Assembly: GCA_002409595.1 (NCBI GenBank)
Contig: DHNQ01000002.1
Span: forward strand, 52,890-116,889
Reading direction: 5' to 3'
Length of the DNA: 64,000 bases
Origin: Dysgonomonas sp. UBA5412
GTDB taxonomy: Bacteria; Bacteroidota; Bacteroidia; Bacteroidales; Dysgonomonadaceae
Position numbers and translations under genes: made by a program. The notes beneath the pieces were generated by a model that saw only the letters and a program-made list of their open reading frames with translations, had not been told where the DNA came from and did no database searches. Each line of letters starts with the position of its first letter. The stretch's first letter is position 1. Below, one piece after another: positions 49,899 through 58,550 of this stretch.

Positions 49899-50930
49899 AT
49901 GAAGAAATTATTATTTTTCTCTTTGGCAGCTTGTGCTATGTTTGCTCCTGTTGCTTTACAGGCTCAGAAGAAACCAGCAAAAAAAACGCTGGCTAAACTT
50001 GTTTCGCCTCGACCTAATCTAGCAACACAAGCTGATACATTATCTTATGCTTTGGGTGCAAATATGGTTGAAGGTGGTTTGAAGCCTTATTTGACTCAGA
50101 TGGGTGTTATTACAGACACTGCGGTTGTGAGAGCTGATTATGAACAACGAATCGAAAAAGAAGCTGATGCTTCTAAAAAGAATAAATTAACTAAAGAGCT
50201 TAATGCTAAATTGGATTCTTTGACAATAGCTAATGCAATTAATCTTGAAGAATTTCTTGTTGGCTTTTCTCAGACTATAAAGCAAGATAAAAGTAAGGCC
50301 GCATACAATTCGGGTGTTGCTATTGGTAGCCAATTATCGTCTATGACTGATAACTTCTCAAAAGAAATACTGGGAGGAGAAGGTCTTTTTAATACTGATG
50401 CTTTTGTTTCTTCTTTTTCTGCAAGTTTGAAGGGCGATCAGTTGTTATTAACAAATTCGGAAGAGATAATCAATGATGCTGCACAAAAAGCCCAAATAGC
50501 CAAAGATGCTGCACAAACAGAAGAGCTCAAAGCTCAATATTCAACTGAAATAGCTGCTGGAAAGAAGTTTTTGGCTGAGAATAAAACTAAGACGGGTGTT
50601 GTTACATTACCTAGTGGATTGCAGTATAAGGTTATTACAGAAGGTGCTGGGGCTAAGCCTGCTGCTACCGATAGAGTAACTGTTCATTATAAAGGTACTC
50701 TTCTTGATGGAACGGTCTTTGATAGCAGTATTGATAGGGGAGAGCCGGCGACATTTGGTGTTGGGCAGGTTATAAAGGGTTGGACTGAAGCTCTTCAATT
50801 GATGCCTGTTGGTTCTAAATGGATGCTTTACATTCCTTCCGATCTTGCTTATGGCAGTAGAGAGCAAGGGGTGATTAAGCCTTTCTCTGATTTAATCTTT
50901 GAAGTAGAATTAATTGATATTGCAAAATAA
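49899..50930 (+). CDS. Secreted FKBP-type peptidyl-prolyl cis-trans isomerase
   Basis: A 343-residue exported protein with a signal peptide (MKKLLFFSLAACAMFAPVALQAQ). An FKBP N-terminal dimerisation part (about 40-230, alpha-helical, DTLSYALGANMVEGGLK) is followed by the FKBP catalytic domain (about 235-343; VTVHYKGTLLDGTVFDSS, GQVIKGWTEALQLMPVG, YIPSDLAYGSRE). This matches the FkpA/Mip type, which folds periplasmic proteins. In place of the usual AYG(x)3G-type end it has YGSREQGVIKPFSDLIF, an ordinary variant. It is monocistronic, with its own promoter and terminator. Confidence 0.93.
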   Translation: MKKLLFFSLAACAMFAPVALQAQKKPAKKTLAKLVSPRPNLATQADTLSYALGANMVEGGLKPYLTQMGVITDTAVVRADYEQRIEKEADASKKNKLTKELNAKLDSLTIANAINLEEFLVGFSQTIKQDKSKAAYNSGVAIGSQLSSMTDNFSKEILGGEGLFNTDAFVSSFSASLKGDQLLLTNSEEIINDAAQKAQIAKDAAQTEELKAQYSTEIAAGKKFLAENKTKTGVVTLPSGLQYKVITEGAGAKPAATDRVTVHYKGTLLDGTVFDSSIDRGEPATFGVGQVIKGWTEALQLMPVGSKWMLYIPSDLAYGSREQGVIKPFSDLIFEVELIDIAK

Positions 50931-50952
50931 TAGTTTGTAAGAGAAATAAACT

Positions 50953-50988
50953 AAAAAGGGTGAGTCAATATTATGACCCACCCTTTTT
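50953..50988. terminator. Bidirectional terminator between the FKBP gene and the convergent secreted protein gene
   Basis: A 15-position stem with one mismatch (50953-50967 with 50974-50988) and a 6-base loop; it has A5 on one side and T5 on the other, so it works for both strands. Confidence 0.9.
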
Positions 50989-51007
50989 ATATTCTAATTA
51001 ATAAGTA

Positions 51008-51715
51008 TTATTTATCTAGTACGTATGGGTTAACAACACCTTTAGGAGATACTACCCACAATACATTATATTGGGCGTATGGTTCTCCGTTGTTTGTATT
51101 TATATATACTGTCTCTTTGTTGGGATTGTAGTATACAACCATGTTTTCAATATCCGGATTAAGAAAATATTCATAAACCTTTTTGGGGAAGTAAATATGC
51201 TTTCCCTTTATAGATACGGATATGGATTGATAGCGAACTTTTGGAGATGTCCATCTTGTTACGCCTTTGGCTATTCTGCCATTTACGCTATATTCTCCGT
51301 TGTCAAGATGTTTAATAAATGAGTCTTTATCGCTTATATTTGCTGTAGTAATCTGTACTCGTACATCTTCATTCTTAAAAGAGATTGAACCATGTGACGA
51401 TAATCTTTCTACTTCCACTATGTCATAGTCGTCTACTCGCATAAGATGGGCACCATGTATATATCCTCTCTTTATTGATCTTGAAGGAGTATAGAGGCTA
51501 ACATAACGCCAAGGATCTATCTCTTTGTCGGGAGGGAGCATATAGAATACAGAATCGTTAGGTACTGCGATTGAATTGTTGAAATCTCCGGGACGTAAAC
51601 AGAAGTCGACTCTGCCCCTGATGGTATCTTGTGCTACTATAAATTGTGCGAAAGTGTTTTGGGTGAAAACACTAAGAAATATTGTCGTCAGTAAAATAAT
51701 GTAAATCTTTTTCAT
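51008..51715 (-). CDS. Secreted protein of unknown function
   Basis: A 235-residue protein with a signal peptide (IYIILLTTIFLSVFTQNTFAQ). I do not recognise a family. The mature part is beta-rich, with no Cys pairs, repeats or obvious catalytic motif. A stretch (VSLYTPSRSIKRGYIHGAHL) is suggestive of an SH3-like fold as in small wall-binding domains, but this is a weak impression. The gene ends 19 bases from a bidirectional terminator and begins 74 bases after the VanX-type gene on the same strand, so it may be the last gene of that group. Confidence 0.6.
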   Translation of the reverse strand: MKKIYIILLTTIFLSVFTQNTFAQFIVAQDTIRGRVDFCLRPGDFNNSIAVPNDSVFYMLPPDKEIDPWRYVSLYTPSRSIKRGYIHGAHLMRVDDYDIVEVERLSSHGSISFKNEDVRVQITTANISDKDSFIKHLDNGEYSVNGRIAKGVTRWTSPKVRYQSISVSIKGKHIYFPKKVYEYFLNPDIENMVVYYNPNKETVYINTNNGEPYAQYNVLWVVSPKGVVNPYVLDK

Positions 51716-51789
51716 ATGCCATAGTGTTTTATGAGTGTGTTATTAAAAAAGTATATTCGACAATTGACTAAACAAGAAAAAAGGTCATC

Positions 51790-52470
51790 TTATTCTATGA
51801 CTTTATACGATCGTTTTGCTTCTGATAAGGAAACTGCATTGAAATGCCACCATTCACCCCGTATGGTTAAAAAACCTGCGTCAGTCATTACTTTTCTGAG
51901 TAGTAGCCTGTTTTTTACTTGTTGCCTTGTTAGTAACCCTTGAGCGATTAGCTCTTCTTCTCTGTTTATACCCGCCGCACGTCCGAAATAATCGAAAGGA
52001 GTTCCCATGTCAAGAGGATTTCCTTTGCTGTCGCATATAGTTAGATCTATTGCCATGCCATAGTTATGTAATCCCGTCCGAGACGGGTTTGCAACATAAG
52101 CTGCATATTTGGTGTTTTGTACGACCTTATACATTTTCTTTTGCACGCTTAGCGGTCTAACGGCATCATATACCAGCAAACTAAGTTCAGGATTTATTGT
52201 CTTTAAGATCTTTTGAGCCTTTATGAGTTTTTTAGCTGCTATGGGATGCGCATATATGTTTAACAAAGTATCATATAGTATTGTTTTCGTAAAGTTATCT
52301 GTTGTCGCATATTTTAAATCTGCCTTAATGGAAGGGTCAAGAGTTTGTATATTAACTAGATCTTTTGATTGTAAATATGATTCAAACCTAGATAAGCTAT
52401 TGCTTTTCTGACCAGACAGAGTTATAGTATGCAGTATTATACAAGTGTATAATATAATTTTATTCATCAT
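51790..52470 (-). CDS. D-Ala-D-Ala dipeptidase (VanX/DdpX-type, peptidase M15D)
   Basis: A 226-residue exported zinc peptidase with a signal-like N-terminus (IILYTCIILHTITLSGQ). The zinc and catalytic residues are His135 and Asp142 in GLHNYGMAIDL and Glu206 and His209 in RGEWWHF; the stabilising Arg is Arg105 in YDAVRP. The family hydrolyses D-Ala-D-Ala. Being exported and next to a GH3/serine-hydrolase fusion, it probably releases D-alanine from wall fragments and is not a vancomycin resistance gene; no VanA or VanH gene is nearby. It starts 9 bases after the GH3 fusion. Confidence 0.87.
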   Translation of the reverse strand: MMNKIILYTCIILHTITLSGQKSNSLSRFESYLQSKDLVNIQTLDPSIKADLKYATTDNFTKTILYDTLLNIYAHPIAAKKLIKAQKILKTINPELSLLVYDAVRPLSVQKKMYKVVQNTKYAAYVANPSRTGLHNYGMAIDLTICDSKGNPLDMGTPFDYFGRAAGINREEELIAQGLLTRQQVKNRLLLRKVMTDAGFLTIRGEWWHFNAVSLSEAKRSYKVIE

Positions 52471-52479
52471 TATTGTGTA

Positions 52480-55400
52480 TTATTCCGTTTTGTCATCATC
52501 ATCCGTGTCGATATTGATATCTGTGTTCAGGTTTGTGGACTGAGACTGAATGTTTTCTCCTTTCTTGATAGCTTTGTATATTTCCTCTTGTATTCGTGAT
52601 CTTATATTCAGATTCATCAATGCTTTATGAGTTCGTTTGTCATTTATTCTGTTAGATAGGAATATGTAAATTAGATTATTATCAGGGTCAATCCAAAAGC
52701 AAGTTCCTGTAAACCCTGTATGCCCAAAGGTACTTGCGGGTGTGCTTACAGAAGTGGGGCTAGATTTGTTTGTCCGTATTTCGGGCTTGTCAAACCCAAG
52801 ACCTCTGCGCGAAGATGCACTTTTAGTATTGAAAAACAGTTGACAAGTTCGTTCGGAAAGATATTTTTCTCCACCATACATGCCTTTATTCAACCACATC
52901 TGATAAAGTTTGGCAAGATCATTTGCATTTGAAAACAATCCTGCATTACCTGATATACCACCCATAAATGCAGCCCCTTCATCGTGAACGTAGCCCTGTA
53001 AAAGTTGTTTGCGGAGGAAGTCATCCTTCTCGGTAGGGACGATCTGCGATTTATCAAATTTAGTCAATGGGTTGTATGTAGTGGTAACCGCTCCAAGTTT
53101 TCTGAAAAAATTGTTTTGCGTAAAAGTATTTAAGTCTTCTTTAGCTACTTTTTCTGCAACTTCTTTCAGCAGCATAAAATTTAGACAGCTATATAGATAA
53201 GTTTTTCTTTTTCGTAGTTTCGAATTAGCGATAGCTTCTATTATTGTGTCATTGTATGCCTTGTTAACGAATAGCCCATCAGCAAGTGGCAGAAAATTCG
53301 GTTTAGCAGTGCTGGATACGAGACTTTCTTTAAATTTGTAGTCGGTACGTGCCCATGTATTTGTGTCAAACTGTGCTGAATAAAGACTACTCTCGTTTCC
53401 GTTGAATAGGTTTCCCTCATAGCTTGATTTATCTATTGCATTCATATAGTAAGGGATGAATGAAGTCAACCCTGTTTCATGTAATAGAGCTTCTCTAATG
53501 GTTATTTGAGATTTGTCTGTTCCTTTCAGTGCCGGTACATAGGTGCTTATGGGAGTGCTTAATTTTAACTTATCCTCGTCATATAACTTCATTATTGCAG
53601 AAATGGTAGAGGTTCCCTTTGTCATGGACGCTAAGTCGTAAATATTAGAATTTGTGACGTTCTGTTTCCTGTTATATTCAAAAGTTCCAAAAGAACGATT
53701 GTAGATTATGACTCCATTCTTTGCTATCAATATCTGGCATCCCGGATATGCTTCAGCTTCAATTCCTTCTTTGGCGATAGTGTCAATGGTATTTAGATTT
53801 CCCGATGCAATGTCAAGTGTTTCCGGTATCTCATAGCTTAAACGAGTTTTTTTTGTAGAAACTCCTTGTCCGGCATCGAATAAACCTGAGACTGAAACGG
53901 GAGCTTTTCCGTTTACCGGGTTGCCTCCAAAGATTGCTTGTGCTGCATAATCTTGTGCCAATTCCGAATTTTCATACGCTAGAATAACTCCATCTGCTGA
54001 TTTTATTGAGGAAGCATAAGACGCAGTACGATATGGCACTATAAAAAAAGTAAGGATCACATTCTTCCCGCTACTGATAGCTTGTATTGCAGTATTTGCA
54101 TTAGCACGATTGTTATGTACAGAAACTATGATAGTATTAAAAGGCTCTAGGTCTTTTCTTATTTTTAGTAATTCTTCTCCGTTTGAGACATTGAAGCATG
54201 TTACATCGCTATAGAGCTTGAGAGTAGAATGAAAAACATTATCTGTTGATTCTCCGATAGATATTGCAGCAATATTTCTTTTGTCCAGCCCTTTTAACGA
54301 GATTGTCTTTTGTTCATCTTTTACTATTGTAATTGCATTCTTGTGCAGCTCTCTGTTTATCCATTCACCCTGCGAGGTATTTAGGCTCTGAATCAAATTT
54401 TGAGTATCAATCGGGATTGTCTTATTTACACCCAGAATATATTTGTAAGCTAATACTTTCTTGCATTTTTCATTAATTAGAGACTCGCTCAAAAGATTGT
54501 CTTGAACTGCTTTTTTTACGGCATCATATTCCTTAGCTGTGTATAGCGGACCGAGAAGTATATCATTTCCTGCTTGCAATGCTCTTACACTATAATTGTT
54601 TTCTTGGGAAACACCTTTCATTTGCAACCCATCGGTAAATATCAAACCGGAAAAGCCTAATTCTTTTTGCAGTAGATTTGTAGTGATGGCTTCTGAAAGC
54701 GAGCTGGGCTGTCTTTGCGGATCAAGAGCCGGGATATAGAGATGTGCTGTCATTATACCCGATAGCCCGTTTTTAATATATTCGTTAAAAGGCTTTAGCT
54801 CTATATCTTCTAATCTGTTTTTGTTGTGATTAATGACCGGTAGCACTTTATGAGAATCGGTAGATGTATCTCCATGTCCCGGAAAATGTTTAGCAACAGC
54901 CATAATGCCTCCGTCTTCTAAGCCTTTGGAATACATAACTCCTAGACGACCAACCCTTTCGGGGTCTTCTCCGAAAGATCGGTTTCCTATTACCGGATTT
55001 GCAGGATTACTATTCACGTCTAACGATGGTGCAAAGTTGACATGAATACCCATTAGTTTGCATTGACGGGCTACTTCCCGACCGTAGTAATATAACAATG
55101 AGTCGTTTTGAATAGCACCCAGCATCATATTGCGAGGAAAGCGAGTTGTGTTTGATAGGCGCATAGACAAACCCCATTCTCCGTCGAGAGAAATCATAAG
55201 CGGAATTCTCGAATTGTTTTGAGCCAGATTTGTCAATTCTGCTTGATTCAAAGGTGACCCTTTCGAAAAAAGGATGCCTCCTATATGCTGATCGTTAATA
55301 AAAGCTCTGATTCGGTTTTTGTTAGCTTCGGTATTATCGCCGGCAACCACCGGCATGAACAATTGACCGATACGCTCATCGAGTGTCATGGTGTTGAATA

Positions 55401-55542
55401 CCGAATCTACCCATTGCTGCATCTTTTGTGTATCAGTCGTTTTGTATAGAGTCGGTGTCGTTGTTTTGTTTTCGGCAGCTATTGTGTTTAGGCATGTGAG
55501 TGCATTTATGGCAATAGTTACCAGTATGTATCTTAATTTCAT
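52480..55542 (-). CDS. Secreted GH3 beta-N-acetylglucosaminidase fused to a beta-lactamase-like serine hydrolase
   Basis: A 1,020-residue exported protein. I chose the ATG at 55542, which opens a signal peptide (MKLRYILVTIAINALTCLNTIAA); an ATG at 55575 lies only about 18 bases from the -7 element. The GH3 domain (about 30-360) has the NagZ motif KHFPGHGDTSTDSH and the nucleophile Asp304 in LIFTDGLQMKG. A GH3 C-terminal-like domain (about 380-580) links to a class C beta-lactamase/DD-peptidase-like domain (about 590-980) with Ser639-Met-Thr-Lys642 and HTGFTGT. The usual YxN is Tyr-Ser-Cys here. The fusion suggests periplasmic muropeptide breakdown, with removal of GlcNAc and stem-peptide cleavage. 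Confidence 0.87.
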   Translation of the reverse strand: MKLRYILVTIAINALTCLNTIAAENKTTTPTLYKTTDTQKMQQWVDSVFNTMTLDERIGQLFMPVVAGDNTEANKNRIRAFINDQHIGGILFSKGSPLNQAELTNLAQNNSRIPLMISLDGEWGLSMRLSNTTRFPRNMMLGAIQNDSLLYYYGREVARQCKLMGIHVNFAPSLDVNSNPANPVIGNRSFGEDPERVGRLGVMYSKGLEDGGIMAVAKHFPGHGDTSTDSHKVLPVINHNKNRLEDIELKPFNEYIKNGLSGIMTAHLYIPALDPQRQPSSLSEAITTNLLQKELGFSGLIFTDGLQMKGVSQENNYSVRALQAGNDILLGPLYTAKEYDAVKKAVQDNLLSESLINEKCKKVLAYKYILGVNKTIPIDTQNLIQSLNTSQGEWINRELHKNAITIVKDEQKTISLKGLDKRNIAAISIGESTDNVFHSTLKLYSDVTCFNVSNGEELLKIRKDLEPFNTIIVSVHNNRANANTAIQAISSGKNVILTFFIVPYRTASYASSIKSADGVILAYENSELAQDYAAQAIFGGNPVNGKAPVSVSGLFDAGQGVSTKKTRLSYEIPETLDIASGNLNTIDTIAKEGIEAEAYPGCQILIAKNGVIIYNRSFGTFEYNRKQNVTNSNIYDLASMTKGTSTISAIMKLYDEDKLKLSTPISTYVPALKGTDKSQITIREALLHETGLTSFIPYYMNAIDKSSYEGNLFNGNESSLYSAQFDTNTWARTDYKFKESLVSSTAKPNFLPLADGLFVNKAYNDTIIEAIANSKLRKRKTYLYSCLNFMLLKEVAEKVAKEDLNTFTQNNFFRKLGAVTTTYNPLTKFDKSQIVPTEKDDFLRKQLLQGYVHDEGAAFMGGISGNAGLFSNANDLAKLYQMWLNKGMYGGEKYLSERTCQLFFNTKSASSRRGLGFDKPEIRTNKSSPTSVSTPASTFGHTGFTGTCFWIDPDNNLIYIFLSNRINDKRTHKALMNLNIRSRIQEEIYKAIKKGENIQSQSTNLNTDINIDTDDDDKTE

Positions 55543-55592
55543 CAGTCTATTATCAAATAGTATTGTTCTAAACATGAATTTCCTAGTATATA

Positions 55593-55600
55593 CAAAAATA
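55593..55600 (-). promoter_or_regulatory. Candidate -7 element for the GH3 fusion gene
   Basis: TATTTTTG on the minus strand. It would place the transcript start near 55585, which leaves a leader of about 43 bases to the ATG at 55542 but only about 10 to the ATG at 55575. Confidence 0.45.
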
Positions 55601-55691
55601 GGTTTAAATATCTTTTGATTAAAAAAAAGGATAATTAATAAACATAGATTAACATGGGGTAAGAAATTTATAAAATTAAGGTTCTAAGGCT

Positions 55692-55721
55692 TTTGCATAT
55701 TCGGAAATATTTTTATCTTTG
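55692..55721 (+). promoter_or_regulatory. Promoter for rplS
   Basis: TTTG at 55692-55695 and TATCTTTG at 55714-55721 with an 18-base spacer; both elements match the Bacteroidota consensus. Confidence 0.7.
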
Positions 55722-55731
55722 CATCCGCTTT

Positions 55732-55769
55732 GCGTAATCTCTGACGAGATAGGCTCGTGTATATTGCGT
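55732..55769 (+). promoter_or_regulatory. Structured leader of rplS, candidate ribosomal protein leader
   Basis: The rplS 5' leader folds into an outer 7-bp stem with two G-U pairs (55732-55738 with 55763-55769), an uneven internal loop, and an inner 5-bp stem ACGAG/CTCGT (55744-55748 with 55754-55758) with a 5-base loop. It has no T tract, so it is not a terminator. Leaders for L19 that may bind the protein itself have been proposed in other bacteria; a match to them cannot be checked here. Confidence 0.4.
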
Positions 55770-55796
55770 ATTTAAACAATAAAACCATTAGAAATC

Positions 55797-56156
55797 ATGG
55801 ACTTAATGAAAGTTGCAGAAGCAGCCTTTGCTACAGGAAAAGAACACCCAAGCTTTAAAAGTGGTGATACTGTAACAGTTGCTTACCGTATTAAAGAAGG
55901 AAACAAAGAACGTGTTCAGCAGTATCGTGGTGTAGTTATCAAAATTGCAGGACATGGAGAAAAGAAACGTTTTACTGTACGTAAAATGTCAGACAATGTA
56001 GGTGTAGAAAGAATTTTCCCTCTTGAGTCTCCATTCATCGACAGTATTACTGTAAATAAAGTAGGTAAAGTTCGTCGTGCTAAGTTGTATTACCTTCGTG
56101 GTCTTACAGGTAAAAAAGCCAGAATCAAAGAAAAAAGAGTTGTATCAAACAAATAA
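55797..56156 (+). CDS. rplS: 50S ribosomal protein L19
   Basis: A 119-residue ribosomal protein at the 30S-50S interface. The family motifs are [26 protein letters not shown] (in two blocks), [16 protein letters not shown] and the C-terminal [20 protein letters not shown] (split here as [11 protein letters not shown] and KKARIKEKR). The length is normal. It is monocistronic here, not in the rpsP-rimM-trmD-rplS group of many bacteria, and has its own promoter, leader and terminator. Confidence 0.97.
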   Translation: MDLMKVAEAAFATGKEHPSFKSGDTVTVAYRIKEGNKERVQQYRGVVIKIAGHGEKKRFTVRKMSDNVGVERIFPLESPFIDSITVNKVGKVRRAKLYYLRGLTGKKARIKEKRVVSNK

Positions 56157-56189
56157 TTCTTTGTATCTGTTTCGACGAAACGGAAATAT

Positions 56190-56224
56190 AAAGAGCCTAC
56201 CGATCAGTAGGCTCTTTTCTTTTA
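56190..56224 (+). terminator. Rho-independent terminator after rplS
   Basis: A perfect 11-bp stem (56190-56200 with 56207-56217) with a 6-base loop followed by TCTTTTA. Confidence 0.85.
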
Positions 56225-56483
56225 TATAATCTTTCTCTGCATACTAAGATAAAATTGAAAACTCACCTAATCTATTATTTCGGATAGGGATAAGACTCAA
56301 AAAATGTTCCTATCTTTAACTTCTTATCGGATGATAACAAATTTTTAAAGAACCGCAACCCTCAACTGATAAGATCAGTAGGACGACCTTAATTGGTGAA
56401 AAAATCAGATTGGAATAAATCATTGTGATTATATGATGAGGATTCTGAATCTGGAGTATTAAAGAATACACGAAAATATCTAT
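56225..56483 (+). other. Gene-free region before hflX with several small inverted repeats
   Basis: With the rplS terminator this is a gap of more than 300 bases. It holds GATAGG/CCTATC (56283-56288, 56309-56314), GATAAGA/TCTTATC (56289-56295, 56322-56328), which compete for pairing, and CTGAT/ATCAG around AAG (56366-56378). A -7-like TATCTTTA lies at 56311-56318. I find no ORF and no full tRNA cloverleaf. It may contain the hflX promoter and leader. Confidence 0.35.
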
Positions 56484-57704
56484 ATGAAAGATTTTATTAT
56501 ATCAGAATCAAAAAACGAACAAGCTGTTCTTATCGGTATCATTACCCAAGAACAGAATGAAGATAAGGTAAACGAATATCTTGACGAATTGGCTTTCCTT
56601 GCTGAAACAGCAGGCATTATTCCGGTAAAGAACTTTACTCAGAAGCTAGATTATTCTAATCCTGTAACTTTTGTTGGAACAGGAAAATTGCAGGAGATAA
56701 AGGAATATGTAGACGAACATGAGGTAGGTGTTGCCATCTTCGACGATGAATTATCACCTAAGCAGATACGAAATATAGAGAAGGAATTGCAGATTAAGAT
56801 TCTCGACCGAACCAGTCTCATTCTCGATATATTTGCCATGCGTGCACAGACAGCGTATGCAAAAACTCAGGTAGAATTGGCTCAATATCAATATTTGTTG
56901 CCACGACTGACGCGTATGTGGACTCACTTAGACCGCCAGCGAGGCGGTGGAGCTATGATGCGTGGTGTGGGGGAAACTCAGTTGGAGACTGACCGCCGTA
57001 TTATTCTGGATAAAATATCCAAGCTGAAAGAAGATCTGAAAGGAATTGACCGACAGATGGCTTCGCAACGTAAAAATAGAGGAAAGATGGTGCGTGTAGC
57101 CCTTGTCGGATATACCAATGTGGGCAAATCGACATTGATGAATATACTGAGCAAGTCGGAAGTGTTTGCTGAAAATAAATTGTTTGCAACTTTAGATACT
57201 ACGGTGCGTAAGGTGATAATAGACAATCTGCCTTTTCTCTTATCCGATACCGTAGGATTTATACGTAAATTGCCTACCAACTTAGTGGAGTCGTTTAAAT
57301 CGACACTTGATGAGGTACGTGAAGCCGATTTGTTGGTGCATGTTGTTGATATTTCACATCCTAACTTTGAAGAACAGATCGAGGTTGTAAACAATACCCT
57401 GATGGAAATAGACAAAGAGGAGAAACCAACCATTCTTGTCTTTAATAAGGTGGATGCTTTTACTTATAAGCAGAAAGATGAAGATGATCTTACTCCTGCT
57501 ACAAAGGAGAATATATCTCTGGAGGAATTGGAAAGATCGTGGATGAATAAGATGCAGAATGATTGTATCTTCGTCTCGGCAAAGAGTAAAATAAACATAG
57601 ATCAATTAAAGGAGATGCTGTATCAAAAAGTAAAAGAAATACATATTGAACGTTATCCTTATAACGATTTTCTTTTTCAGAGATATGATGAAGAAATGGA
57701 GTAA
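56484..57704 (+). CDS. hflX: GTPase HflX
   Basis: A 406-residue ribosome-associated GTPase, known to split stalled or idle ribosomes. An N-terminal HflX domain (about 10-180; FVGTGKLQEIKEYV, RGGGAMMRGVGETQLETDRR) is followed by a GTPase domain with VGYTNVGKSTLMN (G1), the DTVGFIRKLP G3 motif and NKVDAF (G4). It is the first gene of a string with prmC, recX and comF, 3 bases before the prmC ATG. Confidence 0.94.
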   Translation: MKDFIISESKNEQAVLIGIITQEQNEDKVNEYLDELAFLAETAGIIPVKNFTQKLDYSNPVTFVGTGKLQEIKEYVDEHEVGVAIFDDELSPKQIRNIEKELQIKILDRTSLILDIFAMRAQTAYAKTQVELAQYQYLLPRLTRMWTHLDRQRGGGAMMRGVGETQLETDRRIILDKISKLKEDLKGIDRQMASQRKNRGKMVRVALVGYTNVGKSTLMNILSKSEVFAENKLFATLDTTVRKVIIDNLPFLLSDTVGFIRKLPTNLVESFKSTLDEVREADLLVHVVDISHPNFEEQIEVVNNTLMEIDKEEKPTILVFNKVDAFTYKQKDEDDLTPATKENISLEELERSWMNKMQNDCIFVSAKSKINIDQLKEMLYQKVKEIHIERYPYNDFLFQRYDEEME

Positions 57705-57707
57705 TTG

Positions 57708-58547
57708 ATGAAAGATATTGCTGTCTATATAAAAGATTCATTAAATACGTATTATCCCGAAAGTGAAATTTCGGGATTTACACGTATTATAGTCGAATAT
57801 ATTACCGGAAAATCCTATCCGCAAGCATCTATTGATAATGTAGAGCTTACGCAAGAGCAACAACGCAAAGTAAGTTCAATTCTAGACAGGCTGCGTGCTT
57901 ATGAACCAATACAATATATCTTGGAAGAAACAGAATTCTTTGGGTTGCCTTTCTTTGTAAATAAAAACGTATTGATTCCTCGCCCTGAGACAGAAGAATT
58001 GGTGGAGTTGATATTATCTGAGAATACAGCATCAGAATTAAACTTGTTAGATATTGGTACAGGAAGCGGAGCTATAGCAATTGCGTTGGCAAAGCACTCA
58101 AAAAAAGCATTTGTATCAGCTTGGGATATATCGGTCAAGGCATTAGATGTAGCAGTATTGAATGCGAAGATAAATACAGTTGACGTGTCTTTCAAAAGAG
58201 TTGATGTATTGTCAGATGTTCCTACTGATAATAAATATAATATCATTGTAAGTAATCCGCCTTATGTGCTAGAGAGTGAAAAGGAGTCGATGGAGCAAAA
58301 TGTTTTGGACTATGAACCGCATAATGCACTTTTTGTTCCTGATAGCAATGCCCTTTTGTTTTACAACCGTATTGCAGATATTGCATTAAAGATATTAGAA
58401 CCGCAAGGAAAGCTCTACTTCGAAATAAACAGAGCTAAAGGGCAGGAAACTGTTGATATGTTATGTGAAAAAGGCTTTGTGAATGTTTCTTTACTCAAAG
58501 ACATAAGTGGGAATGATCGCATAGTAAGAGCCGAATTAATTTATTAA
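57708..58547 (+). CDS. prmC: Release factor glutamine methyltransferase
   Basis: A 279-residue SAM-dependent enzyme that methylates the Gln of the GGQ motif of release factors RF1 and RF2. The ATG at 57708 is preferred to the TTG at 57705. An N-terminal helical domain ends with PIQYILEETEFFG, followed by PRPETEELVE, the SAM loop LDIGTGSGAIAIALAK and the catalytic Asn183-Pro-Pro-Tyr186. Confidence 0.93.
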   Translation: MKDIAVYIKDSLNTYYPESEISGFTRIIVEYITGKSYPQASIDNVELTQEQQRKVSSILDRLRAYEPIQYILEETEFFGLPFFVNKNVLIPRPETEELVELILSENTASELNLLDIGTGSGAIAIALAKHSKKAFVSAWDISVKALDVAVLNAKINTVDVSFKRVDVLSDVPTDNKYNIIVSNPPYVLESEKESMEQNVLDYEPHNALFVPDSNALLFYNRIADIALKILEPQGKLYFEINRAKGQETVDMLCEKGFVNVSLLKDISGNDRIVRAELIY

Positions 58548-58550
58548 AAA

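Noticed and set aside
51790..52470. Vancomycin resistance determinant (vanX)
   Set aside because: The protein has a signal peptide and no vanA, vanH or regulator genes are nearby; a wall-recycling dipeptidase is more likely.
56360..56400. CTGATAAG flanked by short inverted arms, similar to a tRNA-Ile anticodon arm
   Set aside because: No acceptor stem, D arm or T arm with a GTTCGA-type loop could be placed around it, so it is not called a tRNA.
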